Source: Gammaproteobacteria bacterium (lineage in GTDB: Bacteria > Pseudomonadota > Gammaproteobacteria > Chromatiales > Chromatiaceae). From it: a stretch of DNA of 40,777 nucleotides. Under the pieces are notes generated by a model that was given only the letters and a program-made list of their open reading frames with translations, was not told the DNA's origin and made no database searches. The stretch spans positions 1 to 40,777 of the forward strand of contig JALORY010000005.1 of the NCBI GenBank assembly GCA_025458675.1. Reading direction: 5' to 3'. Positions 1-9,865 of this stretch are shown piece by piece (position 1 is the first letter of the stretch; each line of letters begins with the position of its first letter). The position numbers were made by a program, and so were the translations under genes.

Positions 1-869
<869 letters not shown>

Positions 870-874
870 GGTCC

Positions 875-1564
875 TCACTCCTCGCGCGCCGCCGGCGCGA
901 GGACGGCCGGCACCGCGTTGTCCATCGGCTGGTAGAGCTCCTCGATCGCCCGTTGCATCGCGTAGGCCGATGGTCCCGACCGCGGCAGCTCCGCTTCCCA
1001 CAGGGCGGGGCGGACCGCGTTGCGCCAGACCAGGGTGCCGTGGCGCCCGTCGAAGGCCGCGGTCTCGAGCGGCGCGGCCGGGCGAGTGACCACGCCCGCG
1101 AGGGCGGTCAGCGTCTTGCCGGTCACGCCGGCGCAGTCCGGCGCGGCGTCGAGCAGCAGGACGCCGTCGGCGCCGGCGTCGCGCGCCAGCGCCACGAGCT
1201 CGCTGCGCAGCGGCGCCGGCGGACGGTCACCGGCACTCGCCGCGCGCTGCCACTCCGCCAGTCCGCGGGCCAGGCGGAGCGTCGCGTCGCTGCGCGGCGG
1301 CCGCACGATGTCGTAACCCTTCCAGTCGCGGACGAACAGGACGGCCGACTGGTCGAGCCGCGGCGCCATGTCCGGCCACTGGCAGCTCCCTGGCGCGTAG
1401 GTGACCGGCAGCACCAGGAGGCGGCGCAGCGGGCCGACGCCGCCGGCCGCGGCGGGTACGGCGGCTGTTCCGGCTGCGGGTGCTTCGCGACCCGTGCCGC
1501 AGGCGGCGAGGGCGGCAGCGAGGAGGGCGGCGAGGGCGAGTCGGATCGGTCGCACGTTGCTCAC
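875..1564 (-). CDS. Putative lipoprotein of unknown function
   Basis: In-frame C-terminal part of ORF 875..2308; GTG start VSNVRPIRLALAALLAAALAACGTG (lipobox LAAC) overlapping the upstream stop (GTGA). Confidence 0.72.
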   Translation of the reverse strand: MSNVRPIRLALAALLAAALAACGTGREAPAAGTAAVPAAAGGVGPLRRLLVLPVTYAPGSCQWPDMAPRLDQSAVLFVRDWKGYDIVRPPRSDATLRLARGLAEWQRAASAGDRPPAPLRSELVALARDAGADGVLLLDAAPDCAGVTGKTLTALAGVVTRPAAPLETAAFDGRHGTLVWRNAVRPALWEAELPRSGPSAYAMQRAIEELYQPMDNAVPAVLAPAAREE

Positions 1565-2379
1565 TCCGTCCAGGCGACGGCCGGCAGGCGGCGCGTCGTC
1601 ATGGCGGCCAGCACCTGCGCGGTGTCGAGGATCGCCTCGCGCAACCGTTGGCCGTCGTTTTCCGCGAACTCCTTCATGGTCGCGCACCGCGGGGGCGGGG
1701 CGTCGGTGCTGCGTCGCCAGGGCGTGAGCAGGAGCGGGTCGCGCAGCAGCTCGGTGCCCTCGTGGCTCACCGTCAGCTCGGCGTCGACGACGACGCAGAT
1801 CGCGCAGTTCGCGCAGGTGCCGCTGCGCGGCGCGAGGCCGAAGGTGCGGATCGTGACCGTCACGTTTGCTGGCGGGCCCTCGCCCCCCGCGGGCGCGGCA
1901 CGCCGCACCAGGGCCGACCGCAGCTGCGACGGCAGGTCGACTTCCTGCAGGGTGCGCACGATGGTGTTCTGGTAGCGCCGCTCGTAGAGCTCGAGGCCCG
2001 TGGCGGCCGGCACCAGCAGCGAGCCGAGCGCGATCGTGCCCGCGTAGAGGGGTGGCGCCGCGGCGGCCAGCGCCGTGGCGATGGCGCCGGCGCCCTCGAG
2101 CGTGCGCTTCTCCTCGACCATCTTCTCCCGGCTGCGGTCCACCGGCCCCAGGTCGGGGCCGGCCGCCGCGCGCACCGCGACGGACACCGGCAGGGCGGGG
2201 AGCTCTGGCGAGCGCTCGAGACGCCGCACCGGCACGCGCTCGATCTCGGACGCGGGGTCGCGGGGCTGGTAGCCGGCCGGGGTGCCCGACTCCGGCGTAC
2301 TCCCGCAACCGGCGAGCAGGACGCCCGCGAGCAGCGCCGCGCCGGCCGCGGCGATCGGAGAGGGGGGCGGGGAGGACAT
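1561..2379 (-). CDS. Putative lipoprotein of unknown function
   Basis: MSSPPPSPIAAAGAALLAGVLLAGCGS lipobox (LAGC); overlaps the next gene by 4 bp. Confidence 0.75.
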   Translation of the reverse strand: MSSPPPSPIAAAGAALLAGVLLAGCGSTPESGTPAGYQPRDPASEIERVPVRRLERSPELPALPVSVAVRAAAGPDLGPVDRSREKMVEEKRTLEGAGAIATALAAAAPPLYAGTIALGSLLVPAATGLELYERRYQNTIVRTLQEVDLPSQLRSALVRRAAPAGGEGPPANVTVTIRTFGLAPRSGTCANCAICVVVDAELTVSHEGTELLRDPLLLTPWRRSTDAPPPRCATMKEFAENDGQRLREAILDTAQVLAAMTTRRLPAVAWTE

Positions 2380-2504
2380 GGCGATCCGGCTCTGCTTCCG
2401 AGGAAAAACCGCAACTTACCCAGGGTATCCGTCCGTCGTCTTGACGGCCGGCAATCGCCCGCCACGTCGCCAGCTTGCGGCGGCGGGCCGGCAGAGGCGA
2501 AATC

Positions 2505-2510
2505 TATACT
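2505..2510 (+). promoter_or_regulatory. Candidate -10 element (TATACT) upstream of the AKR/DUF362/LarC gene set
   Basis: TATACT about 55 bp before ATG 2565; no convincing -35 at optimal spacing. Confidence 0.25.
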
Positions 2511-2564
2511 CAATCGGCGCGGGCGGCACGATCGTGGCGCCCGCCAGTCGATCCGGAGGGCCCC

Positions 2565-3770
2565 ATGAAGCGCCGCCAGTTCCTCAAGACCTCGCTCCTT
2601 GCCCCCGCCGCGGTCGCGGTGTCCCCGGCGCCGGCGCGGGCAGCACCCGAGAAGGCTCGCGTCGAGCAGTACCGCGTGCTCGGCCGGACCGGCATGCGGA
2701 TCAGCGATATCTCGTTCGGCGCCGGCCAGGTGCCCTCGGCCTCGCTGGTGCTGCGCGCCGTCGACCAGGGCGTGAACTACTTCGACACGGCGCCCGACTA
2801 CGGACAGAGCGAGGCGATCATCGGCGAGGCGCTCGCCAAGCTCGGGGCGCGGCGCGAGCAGGTCCACGTCGCCTCGAAGTTCTGCCGGCCGGTGGGCTAC
2901 GAGGAAGGGGTGAGCCACCTGCAGCTCGGCGCGACGAAGGCCGACTACAAGTCGGCGGTCGAAGGCAGCCTCAAGCGCCTGCAGACCGCGTACCTCGACG
3001 CGGTCTTCGTCCACGCGATCGGGGGCGTCAACGACTACGAGAAGGAGCGGCGCCGGCTGCTCGACGAGGCGATGCTCTCGGCCTTTCAGGAGCTCAGGCA
3101 GGAGGGCAAGGTGCGCTGGCTCGCGGTCTCGTCCCACGGGCCCTACCACATGGAGCGTCTGCTGACGGACGCGGTCGGCTCCGGGCACTTCGACTACGTC
3201 ATGCCCGCGTTCAACTTCGTCAAGTTCCCCAAGGTGCCGGAGGTGCTCAGACTGGCGAGGGAGCGCAATGTCGGCGTCGTGGCGATGAAGACGCTCGCTG
3301 GCGCGAAGGACGCCGGGGTGCTCGGCCCGCAGGACGTGCCCTTCGAGCAGGCGGCGTTCAAGTGGGTGCTGAAGCACCCGGAGGTCGCGGGGCTCGTCGT
3401 GACGATGAAGCGCGTCAGCGACCTCGACCTGTTCCTGCCGGCTTCGGGGGCGCCGTTCACGGCGGCCGACCAGCGGGTGCTCGACCGCTATGCCGCCGCC
3501 TTCGGCACCGACTACTGCCGCACCGGCTGCAGCGACTGCGAGCCGGCCTGCCCGGCGGGGGTGCCGGTCGCGTCCGTGCTGCGTTTCCAGATGTACTTCA
3601 CCGACTACGGCGACCAGAAGCGGGCGATGGCCGAGTACGCGGCGCTCGAGCGCAAGGCCGACGTCTGCCTCGGCTGCGAACCGTCGCCCTGCAATGCGGC
3701 CTGCCCGCACGGCGTGCCCGTGGCGGCCAAGCTGCACGCCGCGCACCGCGACCTCGGGACGCGGGTCTGA
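2565..3770 (+). CDS. Tat-signal aldo/keto reductase with C-terminal Fe-S-type cysteine clusters
   Basis: MKRRQFLKTSLLAPAAVAV Tat-like signal; AKR motifs GRTGMRISDISFGAG, GVNYFDTAPDYGQSE; C-terminal CRTGCSDCEPACPAGVPV and CLGCEPSPCNAACPHGVPV. Confidence 0.9.
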   Translation: MKRRQFLKTSLLAPAAVAVSPAPARAAPEKARVEQYRVLGRTGMRISDISFGAGQVPSASLVLRAVDQGVNYFDTAPDYGQSEAIIGEALAKLGARREQVHVASKFCRPVGYEEGVSHLQLGATKADYKSAVEGSLKRLQTAYLDAVFVHAIGGVNDYEKERRRLLDEAMLSAFQELRQEGKVRWLAVSSHGPYHMERLLTDAVGSGHFDYVMPAFNFVKFPKVPEVLRLARERNVGVVAMKTLAGAKDAGVLGPQDVPFEQAAFKWVLKHPEVAGLVVTMKRVSDLDLFLPASGAPFTAADQRVLDRYAAAFGTDYCRTGCSDCEPACPAGVPVASVLRFQMYFTDYGDQKRAMAEYAALERKADVCLGCEPSPCNAACPHGVPVAAKLHAAHRDLGTRV

Positions 3771-3773
3771 GCC

Positions 3774-4727
3774 ATGGCGGAACCGCGGCCGGCCCCGGCG
3801 GTCGCACGCGCCGCGCTGCTCGTGTTCCCGCCCCTGCTGGCGGCGGGGCTGTGGTGGCAGGCGCAGCACCACGACGCGGGGCTCGTCGCGTTCGAGGGCG
3901 CGCGCACGGAAGCGCAGGACCCGCTCGTGGCACGCCTGCCCGAGACCCTCGCCGGCCTGCCGAAGGCGGGCGTGCCGCGCCACTATCGGCGCGACAACCT
4001 CTACGAGTACGTGAACGGCCATGCGGAGTACTACCTCTCCGCCGGGTTCGAGGGGCTGCTCGTCGTGGAGTACGGGGCCGACTCCCAGGGCCAGCCGCTG
4101 CTCGTCGCCAACCTCTGGGACATGGGCCGGCCGCTGCACGCGCTGGGCGTGTTGATGGACGAGGCGGGCCCGCAGGCGGCCGCCCGCGTCGCCGACCCGC
4201 CCGTGCTCGAGACGGCCAAGGGGCTCTCGTTCGCGCACGGTGCACGCTACGTGCAGCTGACGCGTTTTGCCGAGGGCGTCGACCTGAACGCCGCCACGTC
4301 GGGGCTGCGTCCGGCGCTCGGCAAGGGGGAGGGCGGCGGCCTGGCCGAGATCGCCTTTCCCGACTTCGGCGCCGCGCTTGCGACCCGCTTCGTCAAGGAG
4401 GGCTACCGCGGCTACGACGCGCTCGCCAACGTGGTCGAACGGCGCTTTGCGCGAGACGGCGGCGAGCTGACGGCCTTCGTGGTCGAGGCGGCGCCGGCGA
4501 AGGTGGCGGAGGTGCAGCGCGCGCTGCTCGCCTTTCTCGCGACGGAGGGCATACCGCACCGCCCGGTGACGGCAGGCGCGGTCACGCTGCACCACGTGGA
4601 GGACCGCTATGAGGGCGAGTGGTTCTTCGCGGCCGGCGGGGGCCGGCTCGTCGGCGCCTTTGCGCCGCCCGACGACGCGCTCGCGCAGGCCGTCGCGGCC
4701 CACTTGCAGGCGGAGGTGAAACCGTGA
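3774..4727 (+). CDS. DUF6599-like protein with N-terminal membrane/signal segment
   Basis: DNLYEYVNGHAEYYLSAGFEGLLVVEYG is typical of the family; follows the AKR stop by 3 bp. Confidence 0.7.
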   Translation: MAEPRPAPAVARAALLVFPPLLAAGLWWQAQHHDAGLVAFEGARTEAQDPLVARLPETLAGLPKAGVPRHYRRDNLYEYVNGHAEYYLSAGFEGLLVVEYGADSQGQPLLVANLWDMGRPLHALGVLMDEAGPQAAARVADPPVLETAKGLSFAHGARYVQLTRFAEGVDLNAATSGLRPALGKGEGGGLAEIAFPDFGAALATRFVKEGYRGYDALANVVERRFARDGGELTAFVVEAAPAKVAEVQRALLAFLATEGIPHRPVTAGAVTLHHVEDRYEGEWFFAAGGGRLVGAFAPPDDALAQAVAAHLQAEVKP

Positions 4728-5743
4728 CCTCGGGCGAACGACCGAAGCGCCGCTCGCAGCACGGCCGGCAGGCGCGGCCGCTCACGCGCCGCGAGTTCCT
4801 GCTCGAGATGGGAGCGCTCGCCGGTGTCGCGGCAGGCGCCGGCGCCCTCGCCTGGCTCGCCTACAGCGACGAGCCGGTGCGCCGCGAGGAAGAGGTCGTG
4901 CACCGGCTGCCGGACTTCCGCGTGCCGGCCTCGACCATGCACCCGCTGCTGGCGGTCGTGCACGGCACACAGCCGGAGGCGATGGTGCGCGAGGCAGTCG
5001 GCCGTCTCGGTGGCATCGGGCGTTTCGTGCAGAAGGGCGAGCGCGTTCTGGTGAAGCCCAACGTCGGCTGGGACCGTCAACCCGAACAGGCGGCGAACAC
5101 CAACCCCGAGGTGGTCGGCGCGGTCGTCGCGCTGTGCCGCGAGGCGGGCGCCTCGACGGTGTGGGTGAGTGACGTCTCGCTCAACGACCCTGCCCGTTCC
5201 TTCGCGCGCTCGGGCATCCGGGCCGCGGCCCAGGGGGCCGGGGCCGAGGTGCGCCTGCCCGGCGCGAACGACTTCTTCGCCACCGACATGGGCGGCAGCC
5301 TGCTGCGCGTGTGGCCGGTGTCGCGCTTCTTCCACGAGGTGGATCGCGTCATCAACGTGCCGATCGTCAAGCACCACTCGCTCTGCGGGTGCACGCTGGC
5401 GATGAAGAACTGGTACGGCGTGCTCGGCGGGCGGCGCAACCAGCTGCACCAGGACATCCACACGTCCATCGTCGACCTCGCGCACGCGGTGCGCCCGACG
5501 CTCACGGTCATGGACGCCATCCGCGTGCTCAAGCGCAACGGACCGACCGGCGGCAGCCTCGACGACGTCGCGATCGAGAACACGATCGTCGCGGGGCTGG
5601 ACGAAGTCGCGATCGATTCCTGGAGCCTGCAACTCCTCGGCCTCACGCCCGACAAGGTGCGCTACCTCGCGATGGGGCAGGAGCGTGGCCTCGGCGTGGT
5701 CGACTGGCGCTCGCTCAACTGGGTCGAGAGCCAGGTGGGCTGA
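4724..5743 (+). CDS. DUF362 domain protein with Tat-like signal
   Basis: GTG start overlapping the previous stop; LTRREFLLEMGALAGVAAGAGAL Tat-like segment; VLVKPNVGWD and VKHHSLCGCTLAMKNWYGVLGG motifs. Confidence 0.88.
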   Translation: MTSGERPKRRSQHGRQARPLTRREFLLEMGALAGVAAGAGALAWLAYSDEPVRREEEVVHRLPDFRVPASTMHPLLAVVHGTQPEAMVREAVGRLGGIGRFVQKGERVLVKPNVGWDRQPEQAANTNPEVVGAVVALCREAGASTVWVSDVSLNDPARSFARSGIRAAAQGAGAEVRLPGANDFFATDMGGSLLRVWPVSRFFHEVDRVINVPIVKHHSLCGCTLAMKNWYGVLGGRRNQLHQDIHTSIVDLAHAVRPTLTVMDAIRVLKRNGPTGGSLDDVAIENTIVAGLDEVAIDSWSLQLLGLTPDKVRYLAMGQERGLGVVDWRSLNWVESQVG

Positions 5744-5747
5744 GCCC

Positions 5748-7274
5748 GTGCGACTGATCCCGCTCAAGCTCCGCACCCTGCGCCGCTGGTGGGCGGTGTT
5801 CTTCCTCGCCCTGTTCCTGTTCCTGCTCGTCGTCACCGACTACCACCGCATGCAGGGCTGGCAGACCTCGCTGCTGCTCGAGCTCGACCCGCTCACCGCG
5901 CTCGGCGGCCTGCTCACCAGCGGCACGGTCTACAAGGGCCTCGCGCTCGCGCTGATCGTCCTCGTGCCGACGCTGGTCTTCGGACGCTTCTTCTGCTCCT
6001 GGGTCTGCCCGCTCGGCATCATGAACCAGATCGCCGGCCGGCTCTTCAGCCGCCGGCGGCCGGCGCAGGAGCAGGAGCAGAACGCCTACCGGCCGGTCTT
6101 CGCGCTCAAGTACTACCTCCTGACCGCGCTGCTCGTCCTCGCCCTGTGGGGGTCGCTGCAGATCGGCCTGCTCGACCCGATCGCGCTCACCGTGCGCTCG
6201 TTCACCGCGGCGGTGCTGCCGGCGCTCGACCGGGTCGGCGCGCCGGTGCACCTGCACCCGCCGGTGTTCTGGGGCGGCGCGCTGATCGCGGGGCTCTTCC
6301 TCGCGATCATCGTGGCGAACCGCTACATGCCGCGCTTCTTCTGCCGCGTGCTCTGCCCCCTCGGCGCGCTGCTCGGCGTGCTGTCGCGGCGCGCCCCGTT
6401 CCGCATCCAGCGGGACCTCGACAAGTGCACCGACTGCAACAAGTGCCTGCGGCACTGCCAGGGGGCCTGCGACCCGCACCGCGAGCTGCGCGTCGCGGAG
6501 TGTCACGTCTGCATGAACTGCCTCGAGGACTGCCCGGAGGACGCGCTGCACTACGGCCTCGCGACGCCGCGCAGCTCCGCGCACCGGCCGATAGACGTCA
6601 GCCGTCGGCGCCTGGTCGAGACGGCGATCGGCACGGCCGTGGCCTTCCCGATGCTGCGCAGCTCGGTCTCCGCGAGCACGGTGCCCACCGCGCCCGTGAT
6701 CCGGCCGCCGGGCTCGCTCGCCGAGGTGGAATTCCTCGGCCGCTGCATCAAGTGTGCGGCCTGCATGCGCGTCTGTCCCACCAACGTGCTGCAGCCCGCG
6801 CTGCTCGAGGCCGGCATCGAGGGGCTGTGGACTCCCGTGCTCGTCAATCGCGTCGGCTGGTGCGAGCAGTACTGCGTGCTCTGCGGCCAGGTGTGCCCGA
6901 CGGGCGCGATCCGCCGCATCACTGTCGCCGAGAAGAGCGGCCAGCCGCCCCACGCGCAGCCGATCCGCCTCGGCACGGCGTTCTACGACCACGGCCGCTG
7001 CCTGCCCTGGGCGATGCACGTGCCCTGCATCGTCTGCGAGGAGATGTGCCCGACTTCGCCCAAGGCGATCTGGTACGAGGTGGCGCAGGTACCCGGCCGC
7101 GACGGGAAGCCGATCGAGCTCAAGCGACCCTATGTCGAGCCGAAGCTCTGCATCGGCTGCGGCATCTGCGAGAACAAGTGTCCGGTCGAGGACCTGCCGG
7201 CGATCCGCGTGAGCTCGGTCGGCGAGACGCGCTCCTCGACCAACCAGATGCTGCTCAAGGGCTCGTCCGGCTGA
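5748..7274 (+). CDS. NapH/NosR-type membrane 4Fe-4S polyferredoxin
   Basis: About four N-terminal TM segments, FFCSWVCPLG and FFCRVLCPLG, then ferredoxin motifs CTDCNKCLRHCQGACDP, CHVCMNCLEDCP, CIKCAACMRVCP, CVLCGQVCP, CIVCEEMCP, CIGCGICENKCP. Confidence 0.92.
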   Translation: MRLIPLKLRTLRRWWAVFFLALFLFLLVVTDYHRMQGWQTSLLLELDPLTALGGLLTSGTVYKGLALALIVLVPTLVFGRFFCSWVCPLGIMNQIAGRLFSRRRPAQEQEQNAYRPVFALKYYLLTALLVLALWGSLQIGLLDPIALTVRSFTAAVLPALDRVGAPVHLHPPVFWGGALIAGLFLAIIVANRYMPRFFCRVLCPLGALLGVLSRRAPFRIQRDLDKCTDCNKCLRHCQGACDPHRELRVAECHVCMNCLEDCPEDALHYGLATPRSSAHRPIDVSRRRLVETAIGTAVAFPMLRSSVSASTVPTAPVIRPPGSLAEVEFLGRCIKCAACMRVCPTNVLQPALLEAGIEGLWTPVLVNRVGWCEQYCVLCGQVCPTGAIRRITVAEKSGQPPHAQPIRLGTAFYDHGRCLPWAMHVPCIVCEEMCPTSPKAIWYEVAQVPGRDGKPIELKRPYVEPKLCIGCGICENKCPVEDLPAIRVSSVGETRSSTNQMLLKGSSG

Positions 7275-7297
7275 CGCGGTATCGGGGGCGACACGAC

Positions 7298-8476
7298 GTG
7301 AGCAAAGGACTGCACCTGCAACTCGACCCGGTGGGCGGCATCGCCGGCGACATGGTGTGCGCGGCGCTGCTCGACGCCTTTCCCGAGCGCCTCGACGGCC
7401 TGCGCGCGACGGTCGCCGCCCTCGAGCCCCCTGCCGGCTGGGCGATCGAGCTCGACGAGGTCGCCGAGCCGATCCGTGGCCACCGGTTCCGCGTCGTCCT
7501 GCCCGGCCGTCCCGACCACCGCCACCGCCACTGGCGGGACATCCGCGCGCTGCTCGAGGAGCGGCTCGACGATGCCGCCGTGCGCGCTCGGGCGCTCGCG
7601 ATCTTTTCCCGCCTCGCCGAGGCGGAGGCGCGCGTGCACGGCGTCGCGGTCGACGCGGTCGAGTTCCACGAGGTCGGCGACTGGGACTCGATCATCGACA
7701 TCGTCGGCGCCGCCCAGCTCCTCGAGGGGCTCGACGTGGTCTCCGCCAGCTGCGGCGCGCTGCCGCTCGGGGGCGGCACCGTGCGTACGGCGCACGGCGA
7801 GCTGCCGGTCCCTGCGCCGGCGACGCTCGCCCTGCTCGCGGGCTTTGCCTGGCAGGACGACGGGATCGGCGGCGAGCGCGTGACACCGACCGGGGCGGCG
7901 ATTCTCGCCGCGCTCGCGCCGTCGCCGGTGATGCCCGCAGGGACGCTGCGCGCGACCGGTGTCGGCTACGGGACGCGTCGGCTCGGCGGCAAGCCCAACT
8001 GCCTGCGCGTGCTCTGCCTCGAGCGCGCCTCCGCGGGGATCGCAACCGAGACGTTGCTCGCGCTCGCGTTCGAGGTCGACGACCAGGCCGCAGAGGACCT
8101 CGCCGACGCGCTCGAACGGCTGCGCGGCGTCGTCGGCGTGGTCGACGTGCAGGTGGTCGCGTCGCTCGGCAAGCGGGGCCGCCTCGTGCAGGGCGTGCGC
8201 GCGCTGCTGCACCCGGCGGCGCTGGGCGGGGCGATCGACCGTTGCCTGCGCGACACCACGACCATCGGCCTGCGCTGGCACGCGGTCGAGCGCGTCGTGC
8301 TCGCGCGTCGCCTCGTCGAGGTCGAGGTCGAGGGGCGGCGGATGCAGGTGAAGGTCGTGGATCGCCCGGGCGGCGCGACCGCGAAGGTCGAGAGCCGCTC
8401 GCTCGCCGACGTGGCGGACGAGGCCGAGCGACGCCGCCTGCGCCGGCTCGCCGAGGCCGCCGCGCTGCGCGGCTGA
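7298..8476 (+). CDS. larC: Nickel-pincer cofactor biosynthesis protein LarC (DUF111)
   Basis: From GTG 7298: LQLDPVGGIAGDMVCAALLDAFPE, EFHEVGDWDSIIDIVGAAQLLEGL, GTVRTAHGELPVPAPATLALL, TPTGAAILAAL, GVGYGTR. Confidence 0.93.
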   Translation: MSKGLHLQLDPVGGIAGDMVCAALLDAFPERLDGLRATVAALEPPAGWAIELDEVAEPIRGHRFRVVLPGRPDHRHRHWRDIRALLEERLDDAAVRARALAIFSRLAEAEARVHGVAVDAVEFHEVGDWDSIIDIVGAAQLLEGLDVVSASCGALPLGGGTVRTAHGELPVPAPATLALLAGFAWQDDGIGGERVTPTGAAILAALAPSPVMPAGTLRATGVGYGTRRLGGKPNCLRVLCLERASAGIATETLLALAFEVDDQAAEDLADALERLRGVVGVVDVQVVASLGKRGRLVQGVRALLHPAALGGAIDRCLRDTTTIGLRWHAVERVVLARRLVEVEVEGRRMQVKVVDRPGGATAKVESRSLADVADEAERRRLRRLAEAAALRG

Positions 8477-8607
8477 CCCGTGTCCGGCCCGCGTCAAGCC
8501 ACCCCGGCAATTTGCGGAGGCCGGTCCCACGGGCCGGGGCGTATGATCACCGCCGAGCGCGCCGGCCGCCGTCCCGGCGGCGGCGCTCCATTCGTCCGGG
8601 GAGGGCT

Positions 8608-9414
8608 GTGCACGTGTCAGGATCGTTTCGAGGGGTCGCAGGCTGGGGGCTTGGTTTCGTGCTGGCGGGTGCCGTGCTGGCCACGGGCTGCGGGTCGCTC
8701 GAGTCGACGGTGCTCGGCAGCGGCGCCAGCGTGACGGCGAGCGACCCGGCGCGCCTGACCCGCTCGGGCTTCCTGTCGGACTACGGGCGGCTCGCGCCGG
8801 TGGACTGGGCCCAGGGCATCCAGTGCTGGCGTGCCCCGGGGCTGGACGCGAGGAAGTACGACAAGGTGCTGATCGCGCGGATGACGGTCACGCTCAAACC
8901 GGGCCAGGAGCACGGCATCGACCCGTCCGATCTCAAGGCCCTGACCGACTACTTCCACGCATCGCTCGTGAAGGCGCTGAGCCCGCAGATGAAGGTGGTG
9001 GACAAGCCCGGCCGCGGCGTGCTCGTCCTGCGCATCGCGCTGACGAACCTCGCGCCGACGGGCATCGCCGAGAGCGTGACGGGTACCGTCGTGCCTTACG
9101 CCTTCATCGCCGAGGCGGGCTCGGGCGTCGCCACGGGCCGGCCCGCCGGATCCACCCCTTACATGGGCGAGACCGGCATGGAGATGCAGTTCCGCGACGG
9201 GGAGACGAACAAGGTCCTCGGCGAGTGCCGGGACACCGAGATCGGTCGCAAGTACGCGGCGGACCTGGACTCGAACGCGGTGGGCGCCGCCCAGACCTGG
9301 GCGAGCGGCTACCTCAACTCGTTCCAGAGCTGGGCCTACGCGCGGAACGCGTTCGACAAGTGGGCGGCGCTCACCGCGAAGCGGATCGCGGCGTTGCGCG
9401 GCGTCTCGCCGTAG
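8608..9414 (+). CDS. DUF3313-like lipoprotein
   Basis: Signal peptide with lipobox LATGC; RLTRSGFLSDYGRLAP motif typical of DUF3313; C-terminal part of ORF 7357..9414. Confidence 0.75.
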   Translation: MHVSGSFRGVAGWGLGFVLAGAVLATGCGSLESTVLGSGASVTASDPARLTRSGFLSDYGRLAPVDWAQGIQCWRAPGLDARKYDKVLIARMTVTLKPGQEHGIDPSDLKALTDYFHASLVKALSPQMKVVDKPGRGVLVLRIALTNLAPTGIAESVTGTVVPYAFIAEAGSGVATGRPAGSTPYMGETGMEMQFRDGETNKVLGECRDTEIGRKYAADLDSNAVGAAQTWASGYLNSFQSWAYARNAFDKWAALTAKRIAALRGVSP

Positions 9415-9475
9415 CCGGACCGGGGGCCCGCGCCGTGCCACGCACCCCAGGCCGCCACGCAACAGGAGCCTAGCC

Positions 9476-9790
9476 ATGCGCCGCCGTCTGCTCTTCACGC
9501 TCGCGCTCGCCCCGCTCGCTGCGCTCGCTCAGTCGGGCCAGTCGCTTCAGTTCCAGGAGGCCCCGCCGCCGCCCGGCAACCTCAACCTCTCGGTGTCGGA
9601 GTCCCAGCTCGTCGAGCGGGACCTGGGTCAGGGGAAGGGCCTGGGCAACGAGTGCCAGGCCATGCTGCAGCAGCTGGACGGGATGAAGTACGAGCCGTTG
9701 CGCCGCGACGCGCTCTGGCAGCGCTACCAGAACGAGTGCCAGTCCGGCCTCAATGGCGCGCCGCGCTACGTGCCCCCGATGCCCCAGTGA
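9476..9790 (+). CDS. Small secreted hypothetical protein
   Basis: MRRRLLFTLALAPLAALAQSGQ signal peptide; two mature cysteines. Confidence 0.65.
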   Translation: MRRRLLFTLALAPLAALAQSGQSLQFQEAPPPPGNLNLSVSESQLVERDLGQGKGLGNECQAMLQQLDGMKYEPLRRDALWQRYQNECQSGLNGAPRYVPPMPQ

Positions 9791-9800
9791 CGCGGACGCG

Positions 9801-9831
9801 CGGGGAGCAGGGGCGCCGCCCCCGCTCCCCG
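9801..9831 (+). terminator. Stem-loop, candidate terminator
   Basis: CGGGGAGCAGGGGC-gcc-GCCCCCGCTCCCCG (13/14 paired) after the stop at 9790, followed by GTCTTT. Confidence 0.55.
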
Positions 9832-9865
9832 GTCTTTCGGGCCAACTACCGCCGCCTGCCCGCCG

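Noticed and set aside
1860-4703. 947-aa minus-strand ORF
   Set aside because: Antisense to the AKR and DUF6599 genes; biased Arg/Ala/His composition, no recognisable domain; explained by high GC.
5789-7297. N-terminal half of the 895-aa plus ORF ending at 8476
   Set aside because: Out of frame with the polyferredoxin; only the part from 7298 (LarC) is real.
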